A stretch of DNA of 64,000 nt, from positions 21,676,501 to 21,740,500 of the forward strand of contig JAKSXM010000231.1 of NCBI GenBank assembly GCA_022575985.1. Reading direction: 5' to 3'. Numbering within the stretch: position 1 is the first letter of the stretch; each line of letters starts with the position of its first letter. Below the pieces are notes generated by a model. That model ran no database searches. It was not told where the DNA came from and saw nothing but the letters and a program-made list of their open reading frames with translations. Positions 10,999 to 23,170 of the stretch are shown here, piece by piece. The stretch is from Anagrus nilaparvatae. Lineage: Eukaryota > Arthropoda > Insecta > Hymenoptera > Mymaridae. The position numbers and the translations under genes were made by a program.

Positions 10999-12754
10999 AT
11001 ATTTTTTTTCCACACTATTCGAAAATTCTTCGTTTTTAGACAAAATATAAAATATTACTAAAAAACTTTTTTTATACACTTTATTAATATGCATAATTGC
11101 ATATACATTCAAATACGTTAGAAAAAGTGTTACATTTATATCTGCTTATTTATTTAAACATCTGTTTTATCATTCTCATCCATTAATAAATTAGCATCCT
11201 TTTTTAAACCTTTTTTTCCACCATTTTATGTTTTAAAGATAATACTTTTATACGTACCAGTAGACTCTATATTGTAAGAGCAGAAGCTTTCTTACGATAA
11301 AAGACCTTTATTTAATATACTACGGACCGTCTATAAACGATACATATTCGAATAGTGTTGTAAAAAATAAATATCAGTCGATATGGAAATATATAACTTA
11401 TATTGATTAGTGCTGCTTTTAATTAATTTTCTATATGAATATTTTTAAACTAAAAATAATTTATTTAAAATTTGATTTTTGCTAGGCAAAAATATTCTGT
11501 TTTAAGACTTGAGGCGCGTGAATATGTGTGTATGTGTGTTCGCAAATATCAAATAATTTAATATTTGCTTGTAACGGACAAAAATGCCTCGTTACATTCG
11601 ATATTAATTTAATTCACTTTTATGCGTATAAAATATGTGAAATTAATTTTTTGCTACCTGAATGTCACAAACTTCACGAAAAAATAAAAAAAAAATTCGT
11701 CTCATTCAGAATTCAGTCTATGTGCTGAGTAAATACTACATATATCGACCCTTAATTTATGCAACCTAGTAAAAGCATGACAATGCACATTATTATAAAT
11801 TAAATAAAAAAAATTATAATTGAATTTAAACATTTTTATAAAAATGTACCTTTATTAAAAGAATAATTCAATAGTTTTTGAAAAATAAATTTAAATATTT
11901 AAATATTTGTATGCGTATGATATTTAATGAGTGTTATCTTCTTTTACGTTTGTTTTTTAAAAATATTATTATTGTTTAAAATAATGTATTAAACAAATTA
12001 CAACTTTTAGCATTGAATAAAAATGATTTTAAAAACTTAAAAGAAGTAAAGAAATATAAGATTTCAAAAATTTGTAATTTGCGTATAACCTATTTACTTC
12101 GAATTCGGTTCATACATTAATTTCCACTAATTTAATAATCAAGGTTTTAGTCTTGTGAACTCATGTATTATATTATCCCTACATAAATAAAATAATTATA
12201 AATAAACTTATGAAAAAAATTAATAAAATAATTTGATTTTAATTTTTATACATTTTCGATAAAATCGAAAAATAACATATGTAATGCCTTGGTACTTAAC
12301 TGGTAAAATATTGAGTTATCAGATTATCATATGTAAATGTAAATCCTGATACTTTCCTCAAGTCTTATTTTCCCATCTTACCAAATTTAGAATCAGAGGC
12401 ATGAAAATTTGATACTTTTGCATACTGTATAAAGGCTAACTCAATCATTCATTTATAAAATAATCATCTATTATTGACAATTGACCTCCAACTTTTAATG
12501 ATTTATTAATATTAAAGCCTGCTTAAATCTCCAACTCCAAAAAATTTACACTAAATATTTTTAATTGTATATATTTATTATTAACTCAAATAATGAATTA
12601 AATTCTAATAATAATTGTGTATTAACAATTAGGTAGCTTAGGAACTCCTTTAATGTTACTTATAAGGACCAATCTGGCTTTTTTCCAAAGCTTAGCAAAC
12701 TCACACACACACGCGCAAATATTATACATAATAAAAATCAGTTTGAATCTCATG
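10999..12754. other. AT-rich intergenic region
   Basis: No convincing gene, RNA or repeat boundary was seen. A short (ca)n tract lies near 12,703. Only short incidental frames occur. Confidence 0.4.
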
Positions 12755-13544
12755 CAAATCTTAACCACATATTCTTTGGCTCTTGAACTTTACAGTAGCG
12801 TTGAATTCTTTTTTTAAATTATTTTAAATATTATTTATAAAAATTTAAAGTTGAAATGCCCAATTCTGTTGTAATTGTCCTATGGTAATAATTTTTTTTT
12901 TATTCGATAGATAATTACATATAGATTATAATTCTAAAATATCATGGTTGTGGGGGCCCTCGTTTGATAGTGACATCAAAAAATAGTAGAATTTTTTATG
13001 AATAGAAAAATAATAATTACTCTAACCATTTTAAAGAAAATAAGTGTATAAGGTGGGATCACTCGGGGTGAATATATTTAACGCCTATTAAAAATAATAT
13101 CTAAAATATACCTGTTTTAAAATAAATAGGCGTATACGCAATAAGATAGAAAAGGAGCGACTGCTTTTTTGTATAATGTTTATTCAAATGAACCATTGTG
13201 CATTAAATATAATCACCCCATGTGGTCTCACCATAAAGATTATTTTCTTTAAATAAAAAAAAACAATGGCTAAAGTAATAATTACATTCCCATTCATAAA
13301 AATTTCTTCTTTTTTTTGATATCGCAATCAAACGAGGGCCCCTACCATTGTGATATTTTAAAATTATAATCTATATGTAATTATCTATCGAATAAAAAAA
13401 AAAATTATTACGATAGGACAATTACAACAGAATTGGGCATTTTAAATTTAAATTATTATAAATAATATTTAAAATAATTTTAGAAAAAAAAAAATCAACG
13501 CTACTGTAAAGTTCAAGAGCCAAAGAATATGTGGTTAAAATTTG
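12755..13544. mobile_element. Long-TIR foldback/MITE (790 bp)
   Basis: Arms of about 310-340 bp face each other. Left 12,755-13,075 begins caaatcttaaccacatattc, and right about 13,195-13,544 ends with its complement. Each arm contains the landmark ggg(g)gcccctcgtttga or its complement. The spacer holds no reading frame. It is a non-autonomous DNA element of unassigned superfamily. Confidence 0.75.
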
Positions 13545-14329
13545 GTCAAAAAATAATAAATTTTAGTGCCAAAATTAACCTCATAAAGTTGACCATGAAA
13601 AAAAAAGGTTTTTTTTCTCGTTTTTTCGCCTATTTTTGCCCATAAATCTCAATCCTTTTAACCTAGAATCATGAGCTTCCGTATAGGATTAGATGAAAGA
13701 ATTCTTAACAAGATGCTTTTTGGCCTAATGTTTTTCGACTATTTTTGTAGAAGATACGCTTAAAATTCGTGAGGTGTCAATCTTTTCCAGCTTGACAGTA
13801 TGTAGGTAAGAACTTTTTTCACAATCTTGCTCTTGTTTTCATACTCTCCTTCGGCTCAGAATCTAGATGGATGTGGTTCTCAGCTCCGGAAACCAGTTCG
13901 GAGAGTATGACTGGACTCATTGTTTACTTCTAATAAGAAGGTCTGCAATATTTCCCATAGCAATTTGATATATAATGTCTTTTACCAGAGCATTTCTGTG
14001 AACATTACCTTGAAGCACCTTTATTATTATTTTACTTAATAGAAATAGCGCCTCTCCTTGATTTTTCAAGAACCATCCTTCCTTTACCTTATGCGTGGTT
14101 CAAGTCCTTGCTTTTCAGCCGAATGTCCACGCATAGCATGCGCCTTGACTTAGCTGTGCAGTCAGATGTTTTTTGCATTTCTCCTTAAAATAGATAGTTT
14201 CTTACTTTTGATTTGTTTTTTAATACAATATAAAAAGTAATACCATTTTACCAGTTCTCAAAAAACCATTATTATTTCAAAAATAAAAATTTATTATAAA
14301 GTGCATATTTAATTAAAAAGTATAATCAT
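13545..14329. other. Unassigned, GC-richer repeat-like stretch
   Basis: The part at 13,780-14,190 is less AT-rich than its flanks and may be a transposon relic, but no protein family could be recognised in any frame. ggttcaagtcc near 14,095 matches a B-box consensus, yet no tRNA fold surrounds it. Confidence 0.3.
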
Positions 14330-14725
14330 CTAGACTTTTATTTAATTTAGATTATCAAGTTTGATCAACAAGATTGATCATTAAGCTGAATCAGCAAGCT
14401 TGTAATTCAACATAGATCACCATATATTAACATTATCGATTATCAAGCTCGATCAAAAAACATGTTGTTTAAATTAGATCAAATAATTTTATCAAAAAGA
14501 TTGATCCTCAAACCTTAAATATCAAGTATTTTGTTTAACCTATATCATCAAGCTTGATCAGCAAGTTTTATGTTTAACTAAGATCGCAAATTTTTTTCAA
14601 CAATCTGGACCGTTTAGTTTGATCAGCAAGCTTGATTATTTAATTTGATCAACAAGCCTAATCATTAAGTTAGATCAATAGGCTTGATTAGCAAGCTTGT
14701 AGCTTAACTTGGATTACCAAACTTT
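14330..14725. repeat. Degenerate GATCA/CAAGCTTGATCA minisatellite
   Basis: Many diverged copies of a unit of about 20-23 bp around atca(a/g)caagcttgatcatt(t)aa occur, for example near 14,350, 14,390, 14,555, 14,620 and 14,680. Hence the unusual density of tgatca and aagctt words. Confidence 0.65.
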
Positions 14726-15083
14726 ATTAAAAAGTTGTTAACATAATTGTATCGCATTTTACAATACAATTGTCTTTATTAAGTATAGTAGCTGTAACAA
14801 CCATTGCAACCAAATTTGAGATCAGATATTTTTCTATAACTTAACTCTAGAATTGTTTTTCTGATTTATTATAATCATAAATTGAACAATTTATTAACTA
14901 TAATCAAAATGTTAATCGTCATTTTTAACTGATTATCTGTAATTTTTTTTTTTTTGTAAGGGACTCAGTAGATAAATCTCAGTATAAAAAGGCATAATAT
15001 TTAGTTAAAATGGCCCATTTAAATTAAAATTAATTCCTTAATATTTTAATTTGTTTATTTATTTAATTACGAATAATTTTTAG
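14726..15083. other. AT-rich intergenic region
   Basis: Nothing recognised. Confidence 0.4.
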
Positions 15084-15332
15084 ATAAAATTAATTTGTGA
15101 TGAATTCGAAAACTCTTCTTTTGGTAAAAATGTTACGCAAGCAATAGATGAGTCCTGTCAACGTAATTCAAGATGTAACATACCGCACCCAATATTTTCT
15201 GAAGGTCTATTGAGAGTCAGCGAGTTTAAAAAAATCAGAGTATTTACGCAAATATCTTGGCTTGTCTGGAGAATATATATTGACTATAAGAGAAATAAAT
15301 CATTATTATTATTAAGATTTTCATTTTATATG
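15084..15332 (+). CDS. Candidate internal exon of unknown protein (83 codons)
   Basis: The frame opens directly after an acceptor (aatttttag) and closes directly at a strong donor (atg|gtaagt). It is exactly 249 nt with no stop, which is unusual in such AT-rich DNA. It encodes ICDEFENSSFGK..., then DESCQRNSRCNIP, which loosely resembles the C....C core of an EB module, and ends in a basic/hydrophobic stretch. No partner exon was found, so it may be a decayed or chance frame. Confidence 0.25.
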
Positions 15333-15361
15333 GTAAGTATTAATTGATTATTTAATAGTAT

Positions 15362-15574
15362 ATTACGACCCATGGCCAGAAAAATAAAGATTGTCCCAAA
15401 TCGCACGTAAATTACCTTCCGAGGCGAAGCCGAGGATGGTAAACTGCGATTTGGGGCATTCTTTTTTTATGGCCCAGGGTCGTATACGATTTTTCTGCGT
15501 CATTGGCGAGAAAGCACGACTTTCCCGGACGCGCAGCGGCTGGAAAATACGTGCTTTCTGGCCGCTGACCAGAA
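15362..15574. repeat. GC-rich paired-hairpin element
   Basis: Two stem-loops stand out. One is cccaaatcgca...tgcgatttggg around the loop region tccgaggcgaagccgagga (about 15,398-15,460), enclosed by gaccc.tggcc/ggcc.agggtc. The other is gaaagcacg...cgtgctttc around 15,508-15,560. The direct repeat ccagaaaaa occurs near both ends. It resembles a small non-autonomous element. The overlapping 90-codon frame is not considered a gene. Confidence 0.5.
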
Positions 15575-18500
15575 AAATTTTTTTTATGTTTAAAGTTATT
15601 TCCAGTTCATTTTGTTCTTCTCATAAGAATACCCATTACAATGTAATTGTACTAAATGGCTAAGTTTTACAAAACAAATGTCAGGTATTGAATGGAAAAC
15701 AAAATACTTAACAATACATAATAACACATAATAACTATTTTTTATTTACTTCGTCAACTTTCATTCTTTAGCTTGAATTGAAGTTAACCTCAGTGTTTTA
15801 TTCATACCCTGGGAATTAATTCGATGGCTGCGCCGCACTCGCTTCATGTGTCTCACGCGCTAAATTTTATGTTGCTCAGACCCACAAAATTTTACTCTCA
15901 CAAATCATATGAAGCATGCGCATCATTTATACAGTTTTATTGTAATGTACATGTGTTAATTTTCGTAATAAACAAAGTTTTTATAAAAATAATTTACTTT
16001 TTGTGATATGTTACTTGAACACTTCATGAATTGTTTATGAATTATAATTGTTTATTAATTAAAAAAATACATAAAAATTACTTTAACAATATTTTTACAT
16101 TAAGAAATAAAATTATAGAACATATATAGATTTTTTTTTTTTTTTTTTTTTATTAATTAGATTATCATACAAGATTGTATAAAAATTAGAAATACATTAA
16201 GAATAAAGTTTTTTTTCAAGTTGGAACACAATTAATTAAATTTTGAAAAAATATAACAAATATATAAAATGTAGTTTAAATTTATTTGTGAAGGGATTTA
16301 GTGGATAGTAAGGAGAGTAGAGGCTAAGCTAAAAGTGGAGGATAGGGAATGTGAATAGATTAAGTTTAAGGGAGGTTCGATTCACGTCTGTCAATCTCTG
16401 GGAGGTGCTGATGAAGACTAGATTTGAAAATTTCCACTGAGCTTGACAGATGGATAGCTTCGGGGAGGGAGTTCCAGAATGAGATCATAAAAACCAAGGA
16501 GGAATTGTTATAGGTGGGATTAGTGGAAGTTTCTAAAACTAGGTGAGAGCGATTTTTGACACGTAATTTTCTAGAGGGAATGTAGACGTTTATTTTCTCC
16601 TTGAGGTAGTTTGGCATTTCGTTGTTTAGTACATTATAGATGTGGACTGCACTAAGGTATTTTGCTCTTAATTTAACATTCAACCAACCAAGCCTTATTC
16701 TGTCAGGGAAAGTACATGACGGATATCTGATATCAAAAACATATCTAACAGATGCATTTAAAAGCTTTTGAAGACGTTTTTACTGCTGATCCGTTAAATT
16801 TCCCATAGGGAAATTTAAAAAACACCAGAGTCAAGGATTGGGAAGACTAGAGCAGTGACTAGCTGCTTTCGGAGATTTTGATTGATGAGGTGCTTGAAGT
16901 GTCTAAGTCTGTATAGGACACAGTTGACCGATTTAATAATATGATTTATATGAGATCTCCATTTCATATCCTGATAGATAAAGAGTCCAAGGTTTTTAAC
17001 AATTTTAGAGAGTTTAATATTGGTACCGCTGAAGTAAAAAGAAGTATTTGTATCAACAAAATTTGAAGATTTTTTACCGAAAATCATAAAATTAGACCTA
17101 TCGATATTAATTTTAAAATTGTTAGCTGAACACCAATTTTTTATTGCATGAAGATCAGTTTGAACAAGGGACACTCCTAAGTTTAAGTTCTTATGGGGCA
17201 CTTGAATGTAGATTTGCAGGTCATCTGTCTCAAACATGAGTTGTTTTGAGAAAATTATTTTTAGGCCAAGATCATTTATATAGATAAGAAATAGTAGAGG
17301 TCCTAGAACCGACCCTCGAGGGACTCCACTGACTACGTTGAGTACTGAGGAGGATTATGACTGACTGAGTACGGTTACTTAGGTACTCACTGAACCACCC
17401 AACTGTTTTGGGGGAAAACCCAATAGCGGATTGTTTGTCCAAAAGAATAGGATGAGAAACTCTGTCGAAGGCTTTAGATAAATGTAACAAAAGTAGTATA
17501 GTGATGCGGTCTAGATGGAAGCCTTTGCAAATATCATCAGTTAGGTTAGTGAGCAAAAGGTTAGTGCTGTGGTTTTTTAAAAAGCCAGACTGAAAAAAAT
17601 CAAGGATTTTATGTTGTGAGATGTAATGAGTAATTTGTCTATGAAGTATTTTTTCCAGTATTTTTGATATAATGCATAAAAGAGAGATAGGTCTATAGTC
17701 GGCAGTTGTAGTTGGGTTTGAAGTCTTAGCTACTGGAAGAATATTACTATGCTGAGGGAATTCTATTTATTATTATAAACTTGTTGAAGAGTGATATAAA
17801 AACTCTGGAAAGAGCTGGGAGACTGAGTTTCAGAACTTTTAGTGATATACCGTCAGGACCAACAGATTTAGTGCTAAATTGCTTAAATGCCCATTGAAGG
17901 TCATCGTTTGTGACGTTTTTGAATTTGAAGACAGGCCTAGGTGAAGTATTAATTGGAGAGTGAACAGTATTTGTTGAGGTTGACGCATTTTGCGTAGAGA
18001 TGAAGTAGCTTATTGCGTCAGCTGAGAGGAAGTTTTTCCGATTTGGGGGAGAATTTGTGAGATTTAAATGTTCAAGATCTTTCCAAATAGTGGCAGGAGA
18101 GTTTTTGGTCGAGAGTTTGTTGGAGTAATAGTTAGTTTTGGCTGCCGCAGTTTTTTCGAGTAACTTATCTTTGAAGTCCGTGTAAGTATTTAAATTTTGA
18201 GGATTTCTGTTATTTTTATAGCGTATATAGAGCTTGTCGAGTTTAGCAGTTTCAGATTTTAGTTCAGGAGTTAACCAGAGATATGATTTATTGTCAATAT
18301 TGAACTCTTTTACCGGAGCTAGAGAATCCAGGACATTAATTATGTGGGATGCAGTGGTATTCCAGATGAGGTCCGAGTCTGAGCTAGTGAATGCAAAAGA
18401 CCATTTAAATTTGAGAATTCTTAAAGTGAATTCATTTTGATTGATATTATCAATGTTTCTATAAGAGATTTTGGTATGAGGAGTTTTGGGAACAAAAATG

Positions 18501-19600
18501 TCTAGGGTGACCTCGGTGAGATAATGGCTATTTATGAATAAGATTTTACTAAAGGAAAGTATGCGGTTATTTTAATCAATGATGCAGAGATCAATGGCAG
18601 AATCATTTTCGGGGCCTATGTGGGTATCACCATGAGGTACAAGATATAGTTTGTTTTTAAAAATGAAATCATAGATCAAATTTGACTTTTGCTTGACGTA
18701 CCTCATATTAGCATTTAGGTCACCATCACCAAGGATCAATTTATTGCTATAGTTTGCGAAAGCTTTGGCTAGGACGTCTAAGAATTTTATACCTCTATGA
18801 AATGAAGAGTCAGGAGGTCTGTAGGTAACAGCAACCATAATAAGAGAATTTGCAAATGAAATTTCGGAAGCGAATATTCAGGAAGTTTCAAAGGGCCTGT
18901 ATCCTGGCTCATATCAATTATTCTATACTTTAAGTTCTCCCGGATGTATAGAGCAATACCACCTGAGTTACGATCTTGTCTATCATTCTTAATTAGGGTA
19001 TAACCGGGGATTTGTGCCATTTTATCAGAGAAGGCAGGGTTTAACCAGGTTTCAGTAACAGCTACTACGTAATAACTCGAAATTTTTGAAAAAAGCTTCG
19101 TTTATTTCCTGGATAGAGGCTGTCTCAGGATTTACAGTTAACAAAGTCCTAAGCCTCTACCCTAAGGTAGTAGATGCTAGTTTTTGAGGCTGATGGTCTG
19201 TTGTCACTAAGATTAGAGACTGAAGCATGAGTAGTTGACAAAGTAGTTGAGGCCACAGTTGTAGTAACTGTGTTTTTGGTGGAATTCAGAGCAATGGATT
19301 GCTGATAAAGGTCCTCAAGGTCATCTTTTTTGAGTTTTTTAGAACTATTGCTAGAAGAAGAATTTGATCTCTCTCTGTTTAAGGGAGGGAGATAAAAAGT
19401 TTTTCTAACTTGATCTAGTTGAGCACAGTTGCTACATATATGAAAAATGTCATTATCTTGTGATTTTAAAATTAAGAGATCACAGGTTTCATGGAACTTA
19501 TTATTGCAAATTTTGCAATTGAATGGCTAAAGCCCTTCAGAGTTACATTTTGAGCAAATTGATGAGTTCATTTTGGTAAATTATTATTTTTGGAATCAAA
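15575..19600 (-). pseudogene. Near full-length, degenerate CR1/Jockey-type LINE
   Basis: Minus-strand order: an ATG at about 19,571 opens a frame with PHD-like Cys/His spacing (CSKC, CKICNNKFHETC, HICSNC), interrupted by a TAG. A Ser/Thr-rich linker follows. The endonuclease comes next (GGIALYIREN, 18,787-19,020; GDGDLNAN, 18,572-18,838). The RT follows (HLSKAFDRVSHPILL, 17,272-17,556; VPRGSVLGPLLFLIYINDL; FETDDLQIY, the normally FADD-type box, 16,815-17,237). Last is the C-terminal domain (RLGWLNVKLRAKYLS...SFWNSLPEAIHLSSSVE, 16,366-16,683). Frameshifts and stops break every domain. The 3' end is taken at 15,578, where the minus strand ends in eight A. An internal 21-T tract sits at 16,131-16,151. 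The clade is inferred and unverified. Confidence 0.85.
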
Positions 19601-20229
19601 TTTGAAACTTAAGCAATTTATAATTTAATTTATTTAATAAGAATAGTAAAAATAGTAAAGAGATTTGTATAAAGAGTTTTATAAAGAGAATTTTAAAGAA
19701 AATGAGCTATCCAGTGTTGAGAGTTTGAACTTACGAAGGTTGGTAAATTACCTTAAGAGTAAAAAACCGCTGATGGTAAAGTAGAAATTCAGTCTAGTTT
19801 CAGTTTGAGTGAATAGAATATTTTGTAAATAGATGTTACAGTCGCCACTGTAATACGGCAAAGTTGGGAGTGTGTCTTATTTTTTTTTCGATATTTTTTG
19901 GCTCCCCCCATTTTATTCAAATATTTTGGTCATAAAAACCCCCAGCTCGAAGGATTTTGATTTTTAAGTTTTTTAACCCGTGTCACCGAGCACTTGAAGT
20001 TTTCCATTTAAATAACAGGAATTTTGAATTTTTAGCTATACAAATTTTTACAAAAGCCAAATAGCGTTTAAAAAAGCTTATTTTTACAGAAAACATACTT
20101 TTATATGTTTTAAAGACATGCAAACAGCCCTTCATTCATTCCGAAGGGAATTTTGTGGCTAGAAACACAAATTTACATGTTGGCTCAATCTTATAAAATA
20201 GGGTTTTTCGGTAATTTTTAATAAAACGC
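19601..20229. other. LINE 5' flank and unassigned repeat sequence
   Basis: The LINE's 5' boundary could not be fixed; 19,600-19,860 may be its 5' UTR. From about 20,090 the sequence resembles the foldback fragment at window start (1-360). Confidence 0.35.
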
Positions 20230-20900
20230 TGCAACCTCAAAAATTAACCAAAACACTTCTGGTTATTCTACTTTTTTTTGTATACCTTTCAAACGACGTA
20301 AACCGTGTATTTTTATCACTGATTCTCTCATCGCTACAGTCAATTAACCTATTGGTAATTTTTGACCCGAAAGGCCCAATTTTCAAATTTGTTTAAATTG
20401 CTGCCAAAATTGTAATTTTCGACAAAATTGAGTTTTATAGGCCTTAAAAGTTTTCTGCAAGCTTCAAGTTTTCAAAAATTTTTTACTCGACCTTTTCTTT
20501 AAATAGTTTTTAAGATATCGTTTTTCAAAGATAATAATAAAAATTGATTTTTTTTTTAAACCCTGAAATTGGGACTATGACTTTAAATTATCATCTCTGG
20601 TTAATAATTTATTGAAAAGCAGTGAGTATAAAATTTTTGTAAATTTGAAGCTTATAGAAAATTTTTAAGACCTATAAAGCTTAATTTCGTCAAAAATTAC
20701 AATTTTGACAGCAGTTTAAGAAAATTCAAAAATTGGTTATTTTTAGTCGAAAATTACCAGTTGGTTAATTGACTATAGCGCTGAAAGAATCAGTGATAAA
20801 AATACGCAGTTTACGGAATTTGAAAGCTGACATTTACACAAAAAAAATAGACTAATCAGAAGTATATTAAATTTTTATTTAAAATGGAGGTATCTTTAAA
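20230..20900. mobile_element. Foldback palindrome, same family as 50,570-52,858
   Basis: About 20,230-20,540 and 20,590-20,900 are inverted copies. For example, tatttttatcactgattctctcat..tacagtcaattaacc near 20,310 faces its complement near 20,770. The motifs tcaattaacc..ggtaattttt and gctgccaaaattgtaatttt recur in the larger palindrome at 50,570. It carries no coding sequence. Confidence 0.65.
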
Positions 20901-20927
20901 ATTTTTATAGAGCAAAGCTCTACCTTA

Positions 20928-21191
20928 ATGGATGCAGAAATCGACACCTTGTGGGCACGATATATCAACAGCGATCCATCGGATTACTTTCATTTTTTAA
21001 AACTGTGTTTCTTTTATCGAGTTGATGGAACCTATAGTTTTTGGGCCCAATCCGGTATTTTTAAAAGCATGTTTATTCTTGTATTTTCGCTTCACAGAGG
21101 TGAAAAACCTTATAAATGTCAACTGCGCAATAAATTTCATAGCTTTTGTATAAACTTTCCATCGATGAAATATCATAGAAATACAAAATAA
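20928..21191 (+). pseudogene. Degenerate C2H2 zinc-finger fragment
   Basis: The frame contains HRGEKPYKCQLRNKF followed by ...KYHRNTK. HTGEKPYKC is the classic linker between C2H2 fingers; here the second Cys is replaced by Arg and the His spacing is off. The linker follows an acceptor-like ttcacag. The upstream part (MDAEIDTLWARYINSD...) is not recognised. It is probably a fragment of a zinc-finger gene or retrocopy. The palindrome ggcacgat..atcgtgcc (21,213-21,260) lies just downstream. Confidence 0.45.
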
Positions 21192-21633
21192 CACAAGATA
21201 CTTATATTTTTAGGCACGATCACCTTATGTATGCAATACACAGATGAAATCGTGCCTTATAAGTTTATGTCAGGTCAAAAAACGGAAGTTTCTAAATTGT
21301 CCAATACGTGGAGAAATTTGGTCCCCAGGTCATTCTCATGCCTCTAAATGCTTATGTTGCCTTTGTATGTATAGGGATGTATGTTCGAGAAAGTGTATCC
21401 TCTATTTCTCAAAACCTACCCGATACATCAAAAATCCATTAGACCAAATTTTTTGAAAGCAGATCTAGGCAGGATTTTCAATTTCAAGTGATTTCATCAA
21501 GTCATTGCGAAGAAATTTCCTAAAAACTGATTTCAGATACTTAAAAAAATTATGAAAAAATGATATAAATGGTTAAGAATGAATTGGTTTTGAATTTAAT
21601 AGATCCAAAATATGGTTAATGATCTACAATAAC
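21192..21633. other. Unassigned flank left of the duplicated block
   Basis: No gene recognised. The native sequence joining the first 2,492 bp repeat begins at 21,633/21,634. Confidence 0.35.
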
Positions 21634-22390
21634 TAAATTAATTAAAATTTATTTTTTAGGCACAATCACACATTTTTTTGCATATTTTTTTGCATGATTT
21701 TTTTTTATTTTCGAAATGGCGGATAGAGAATTGCAAAAAAAAATGACTAAAAACAAGTTGCATAAGATTATTTGTTTTTAGTAATATTTTTTGAAATTTT
21801 ACATAAATATTGGTTTTAAAATTAATTTAGTATTAAAAAAGAAATCGACACGTAAAATTTTAAATCATTAATATTAGATATATTTTTTTGACTAAACCTA
21901 GTTCAAAGAATATGTATCTCCATCCGTATGTATTCTATGTATAATTTCATTATCGTTAAATTTTTTTATTTTTATGCATTGATCAATTTGAAAAATTGAT
22001 TAGAAGCTAATAACTAAGTTTTTAATTCTTCTGAAGGTTACTTCATTGAAGAAAAATCGTTTGTTTAAAAACCTATTCTTTTAAATAGCGTAATTTTATA
22101 AAATAAAAAAGAATCTAGGAACCTAGTAATGGTATGATAATAAGTGCGTGTGAGTATGACAGCTGAATTTTGGCACAGAGATATTCAAGACCTCAATACA
22201 GGCACTTTCTTATCCTAATTTTTTCGGCCACGTGTTCTAGAAAAAGTTACGAGTCAACAAAAATGGCCAATTTTTGAAAAAAAACTAAAAGTATGAAACC
22301 TCAGAATAGTCTAGATTTTTAACAAAGACCAGAACATAATAAGTTTAATAATATAGGATTTTTACGTCTGTGTTATGAATTTAATTCTAA

Positions 22391-22834
22391 ATAATTATGT
22401 TGAAACGATCTTAACAGACAAGGTGTAAATAAATTTAATCAATTATTTTGATTTTTGCTCGACGTTTCGGTTGAAACCTTCAACTGACAAAAATTTAACA
22501 ACAGAAGACTGTTGATGTATAATCAACTAAAAAATGTATATAATTAAAAATATTAAAAATAATTTTACTATATGTTGTTACAAAGTTAAATTAAAAAAAT
22601 TGTGCAATTACAACCTATTACTGTTATCATCATTGTAAATAATTTCTATATTAAAATTAAGGTATGTAAAAAATGAATAAATTATACATAAACATTGTAA
22701 ATTTTAATTTATTATAATAAATTATAGCTCCTGAATGAGGGTTGAAGGTTTCAACCGAAACGTCGAGCAAAAATCAAAATAATTGATTAAATTTATTTAC
22801 ACCTTGTCTGTTAAGATCGTTTCAACATAATTAT
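22391..22834. mobile_element. MITE with ~93 bp inverted ends (in copy A)
   Basis: Left arm 22,391-22,484 (ataattatgttgaaacgatc...) is almost exactly complementary to right arm 22,739-22,834. The arms carry gctcgacgtttcggttgaaa or its complement. The spacer is AT-rich and non-coding. The second copy lies at 27,060-27,503. Confidence 0.75.
22727..22768 (+). ncRNA. Hammerhead-ribozyme-like motif, type I layout (copy A)
   Basis: gctc + ctgaatgag + a 7 bp stem (ggttgaa/ttcaacc) + gaaac + gtc + gagc follows the order of a type I hammerhead: stem I gctc/gagc, stem II, GAAA, and a minimal AC/GU stem III before the GUC cleavage triplet. The core reads CUGAAUGA, one A more than the canonical CUGAUGA, so it is probably decayed. 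Penelope-like elements are known to carry hammerheads with tiny stem III. Confidence 0.4.
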
Positions 22835-23131
22835 TTATAATAAGTTTATATTTGACATTTTTCGGTATTTTAATACTGGGGAGGCATGTCGGGCTATTAA
22901 AGACGTTTATCTGAGCTCAAAATCATGTATAGTATAAACTAAGAGCGTGGGTAAATGGTGGGTATGCCCTTCCAGAGCCAAAATACCAAAAAATTAAAAG
23001 CATAAATTAAGTATATTATATTTAAGCCAAAACATTTTGGCCTAATATAAAAATCTAGTTTATTCCGGGGTGTCATAATTTCAGTTTTTTTTTTTTTCAA
23101 AAACTGGTTAAATTTTTCTAGAACATGCGAC

Positions 23132-23170
23132 CAAAAAATGTAAATGTAAATGTAAATGTAAATGTGAATG
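23132..23170. repeat. (atgtaa)n tract, possible LINE 3' tail on minus strand
   Basis: Four to five atgtaa units precede attgtttatttaccc. On the minus strand this reads ...ggtaaataaacaat followed by short tandem repeats, as at the 3' ends of some CR1-like LINEs. Also present at 27,801-27,839. Confidence 0.4.

Noticed and set aside
14080..14120. B-box-like ggttcaagtcc as a tRNA gene
   Set aside because: No acceptor, D or anticodon stems can be folded around it and no A box lies at the right distance.
15824..16006. 60-codon frame repeated at 24,375-24,557
   Set aside because: It is repeated only because it lies in the 3' UTR of the duplicated LINE; no coding features.
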